NCBI GenBank assembly: GCA_002307035.1
Contig: DBTL01000072.1
Span: forward strand, 1 to 15,351
Direction: 5' to 3'
DNA: 15,351 bases
Source of the DNA: Bacteroides sp. UBA1317
Lineage (GTDB): Bacteria > Bacteroidota > Bacteroidia > Bacteroidales > Bacteroidaceae
In this document: in pieces, positions 13,761 to 15,351 of the stretch
Layout of the letters: the number at the start of each line of letters is the position of its first letter
Numbering within the stretch: the stretch's first letter is position 1
Program-made: the position numbers and the translations under genes
The notes under the pieces: generated by a model
What the model was told of the DNA's origin: nothing
Database searches by the model: none
What the model saw: the letters and a program-made list of their open reading frames with translations, nothing else

Positions 13761-14912
13761 ATGGAGAAAAAGAAAATACACATTGCGCTAATTGGTGGGC
13801 AAACTTATCCTATTTATTTGGGTATTGTTGATTGTCAGCCTGATGAAATAATTCTTGTCCACTCGAGCGCAACCAAAGGTGAGGCCGAGAGAATCAAAAT
13901 GGAGCTTTTCGTTAATCCGGAGTTGGAAGAATTTGACCCTGTGGATGTGGCGAAAATCTTTCGGGAAACAAAGATGCTGGCCGATAATGTGAAAGCCGAT
14001 TGTATCTATAGTATAAATGTAACAGGAGGTACTAAGCCATGGGCAGTTGCTTTCTATGCCTGTTTTAGCGCATTGCCCAACGTGACGTTGATTTATGTAG
14101 ATCAAAATAATCGGATTTACGACTTAAGTACGATGAAAAGTCATCTCTCAAATACACCATTGGATATGAACTTGTTGTTTCGATTGAATGGAACAAAGGT
14201 AAAGTCATTAATATCGTTTCAAGATTACACTATAGAAGATACTGCTTGTTTAGCTAAAATAGAGGCTTTGAGGAAACATTCTCATGAGATCTTTAATGAA
14301 ATATCAATGCTTGATGAGGACGAGAAGATAACGCTTAATAAACAAAAAACAGGTAGTTTTTTCTCAAAGGGAAGAAAGGAAAGAAAAGATGAGGGGCAAT
14401 TAGATTGGGATAAAGAGCGAAATAACATAAGGATTAAAATCACAGATAATAGAGGTAAGATCAAAGAGGAGGTTTTGAAATCACCTCATATTTTTACTAT
14501 GGTTTTTTCTGCCGGTTGGTTTGAGTATAAAGTTGCTGCGATCTTATCTAAATGGAAACATGCTAAAGAGATCTATTTGAATATCATTTTCCCTTATATA
14601 AATGACTCGTCTAAAAATGAAATTGATGTCATTGTAAATACAGGTAACAGGCTTTTGTTCGTAGAATGTAAAACGCAGATAAAAGATATTACAGATATAG
14701 ATAAGTTTCGCACTGCTGTGAAAAATTATGGCGGAATGGGATGCAAGGCTCTGTTTGTTACCGATGGCAAGATGAAAGATACTGCTGCAGAAAAATGTAG
14801 AGATAGCGGTATTCTTTCGTTTAGTCTGAGTGATTGCGTGGGTAGCTTTTCCCCATCGAAGATGTTATATGCTATGCTTGAGCAAGATTTATTTGAAATA
14901 AATAAGAAATAA
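13761..14912 (+). CDS. Can2/Card1-type CARF nuclease (PD-(D/E)XK), DUF1887 family
   Basis: A 383-residue effector. The N-terminal CARF domain (about 1-150) has IHIALIGGQTYPIYLGIV and the ligand-loop sequence INVTGGTKPWAVAFYA (85-100). A charged Lys/Glu linker (about 185-225) follows. The C-terminal PD-(D/E)XK domain has AGWFEYKVA (Glu255), NEIDVIV (Asp289) and LLFVECKTQ (Glu302, Lys304), a complete E...D...ExK active-site set. Known family members are activated by cyclic tetra-adenylate and cut DNA and/or RNA, usually metal-dependent. Here it would be switched on by Cas10's product. Given the HD-less Cas10, it is the clearest candidate for DNA damage or growth arrest in this locus. The next gene begins 4 bp after its stop. 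Confidence 0.88.
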   Translation: MEKKKIHIALIGGQTYPIYLGIVDCQPDEIILVHSSATKGEAERIKMELFVNPELEEFDPVDVAKIFRETKMLADNVKADCIYSINVTGGTKPWAVAFYACFSALPNVTLIYVDQNNRIYDLSTMKSHLSNTPLDMNLLFRLNGTKVKSLISFQDYTIEDTACLAKIEALRKHSHEIFNEISMLDEDEKITLNKQKTGSFFSKGRKERKDEGQLDWDKERNNIRIKITDNRGKIKEEVLKSPHIFTMVFSAGWFEYKVAAILSKWKHAKEIYLNIIFPYINDSSKNEIDVIVNTGNRLLFVECKTQIKDITDIDKFRTAVKNYGGMGCKALFVTDGKMKDTAAEKCRDSGILSFSLSDCVGSFSPSKMLYAMLEQDLFEINKK

Positions 14913-14916
14913 AGAA

Positions 14917-15351
14917 ATGTCTAGAAAGGTATTTGTTTCTGTATTAGGGACAGGATTTTATGCATCTTGCAAATATGTGTCTGTGAAGAATGATTTCGTC
15001 TCGTCTGAAACTCGCTTTATTCAGCAAGCTACGCTTGAACTAATCGGAGCTAAGACGTGGAGTGATAAAGATAAAGTCTTGTTTCTGCTGACAGAGAAAG
15101 CTAAAATTACTAATTGGGATAAGTCAATAACTAAACGCAAGAAGTATCCAGAGGCCAAAGAAGAAGAATTTTATGAGAGTTTGGAAAGTCTCATTGCTAA
15201 AATGTCCTTGCCATTTGAAGCTACTTTTAGGGATATTCCTGATGGAAAAGACGAAGACGAAATGTGGAGGATATTTGGTACGATATTCGAAGAACTACAA
15301 GAAGGCGACGAACTTTATTTCGATGTGACGCATAGTTTTCGCTATTTGCCT
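14917..15351 (+). CDS. CARF-type CRISPR effector, TIGR02221/Csx family, 3'-truncated by window end
   Basis: The first 145 residues of an open frame that runs off the window. KVFVSVLGTGFYASCKY at the start and DVTHSFRYLP (136-145) are signatures of the TIGR02221-type CARF proteins, in which the DxTHxFR motif forms part of the CARF fold. In full-length members a HEPN RNase domain often follows; whether one is present here cannot be seen. It would be a second sensor for the cyclic oligoadenylate made by Cas10. I place the start at the ATG 4 bp after the upstream stop, which gives the usual N-terminus. Confidence 0.8.
   Translation, partial: MSRKVFVSVLGTGFYASCKYVSVKNDFVSSETRFIQQATLELIGAKTWSDKDKVLFLLTEKAKITNWDKSITKRKKYPEAKEEEFYESLESLIAKMSLPFEATFRDIPDGKDEDEMWRIFGTIFEELQEGDELYFDVTHSFRYLP

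Overview
The window looks like a chromosomal segment of a Bacteroides-type member of the Bacteroidales. It is AT-rich and carries several TAnnTTTG -7 promoter boxes typical of that group. It also has family markers common there: an HU-HIG histone-like protein, a 32-residue 'smalltalk' protein, a DUF4248 protein, a Lin1244/Lin1753-type (DUF4373) protein and a WYL_2/SH3-like protein. No tRNA or rRNA gene was recognised.

Left part (1-3599): a minus-strand cluster reads DUF4373 protein, DUF4248 protein, then after an interruption HU-like protein and smalltalk protein. Both gene pairs overlap by ATGA. A plus-strand gene for a 462-residue beta-helix lipoprotein (854-2242), with its own near-consensus promoter, sits between the two pairs and looks like an insertion into a normally continuous block. 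Upstream of the DUF4373 gene are three 22-bp repeat units in tandem, each containing a 14-bp imperfect palindrome, resembling iterons or a regulatory array.

Middle part (3600-5552): a small SH3-like gene (minus) and an XRE-type regulator (plus) are divergent. Two copies of a palindromic operator-like sequence lie next to their promoters. Then comes a CRISPR leader with a Bacteroidales promoter and a CRISPR array of eight 37-bp repeats and seven spacers of 34-39 bp. The last two repeats are degenerate, so the array is read on the plus strand. A block of the leader is repeated just upstream of the cas operon, and an operator-like sequence recurs across the cas6 start.

Right part (5553-15351): a tight nine-gene plus-strand operon encodes a type III CRISPR effector of III-D character. 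The order is Cas6, a Cas10 with GGDD but without an HD nuclease domain, a single-domain Csm3-like RAMP, a Csx10-like RAMP, a tandem two-RAMP protein, a small accessory protein, a TIGR03986-type large RAMP, a CARF plus PD-(D/E)XK nuclease (Can2/Card1 type), and a second CARF-type protein (TIGR02221/Csx family) cut by the window end. The likely scheme is: Cas6 cuts the array transcript, the RAMP/Cas10 complex binds and cuts target RNA, the Cas10 palm makes cyclic oligoadenylate, and the CARF proteins respond. With no HD domain on Cas10, any nucleic-acid destruction beyond the target RNA would depend on the CARF effectors. No cas1 or cas2 lies in the window.
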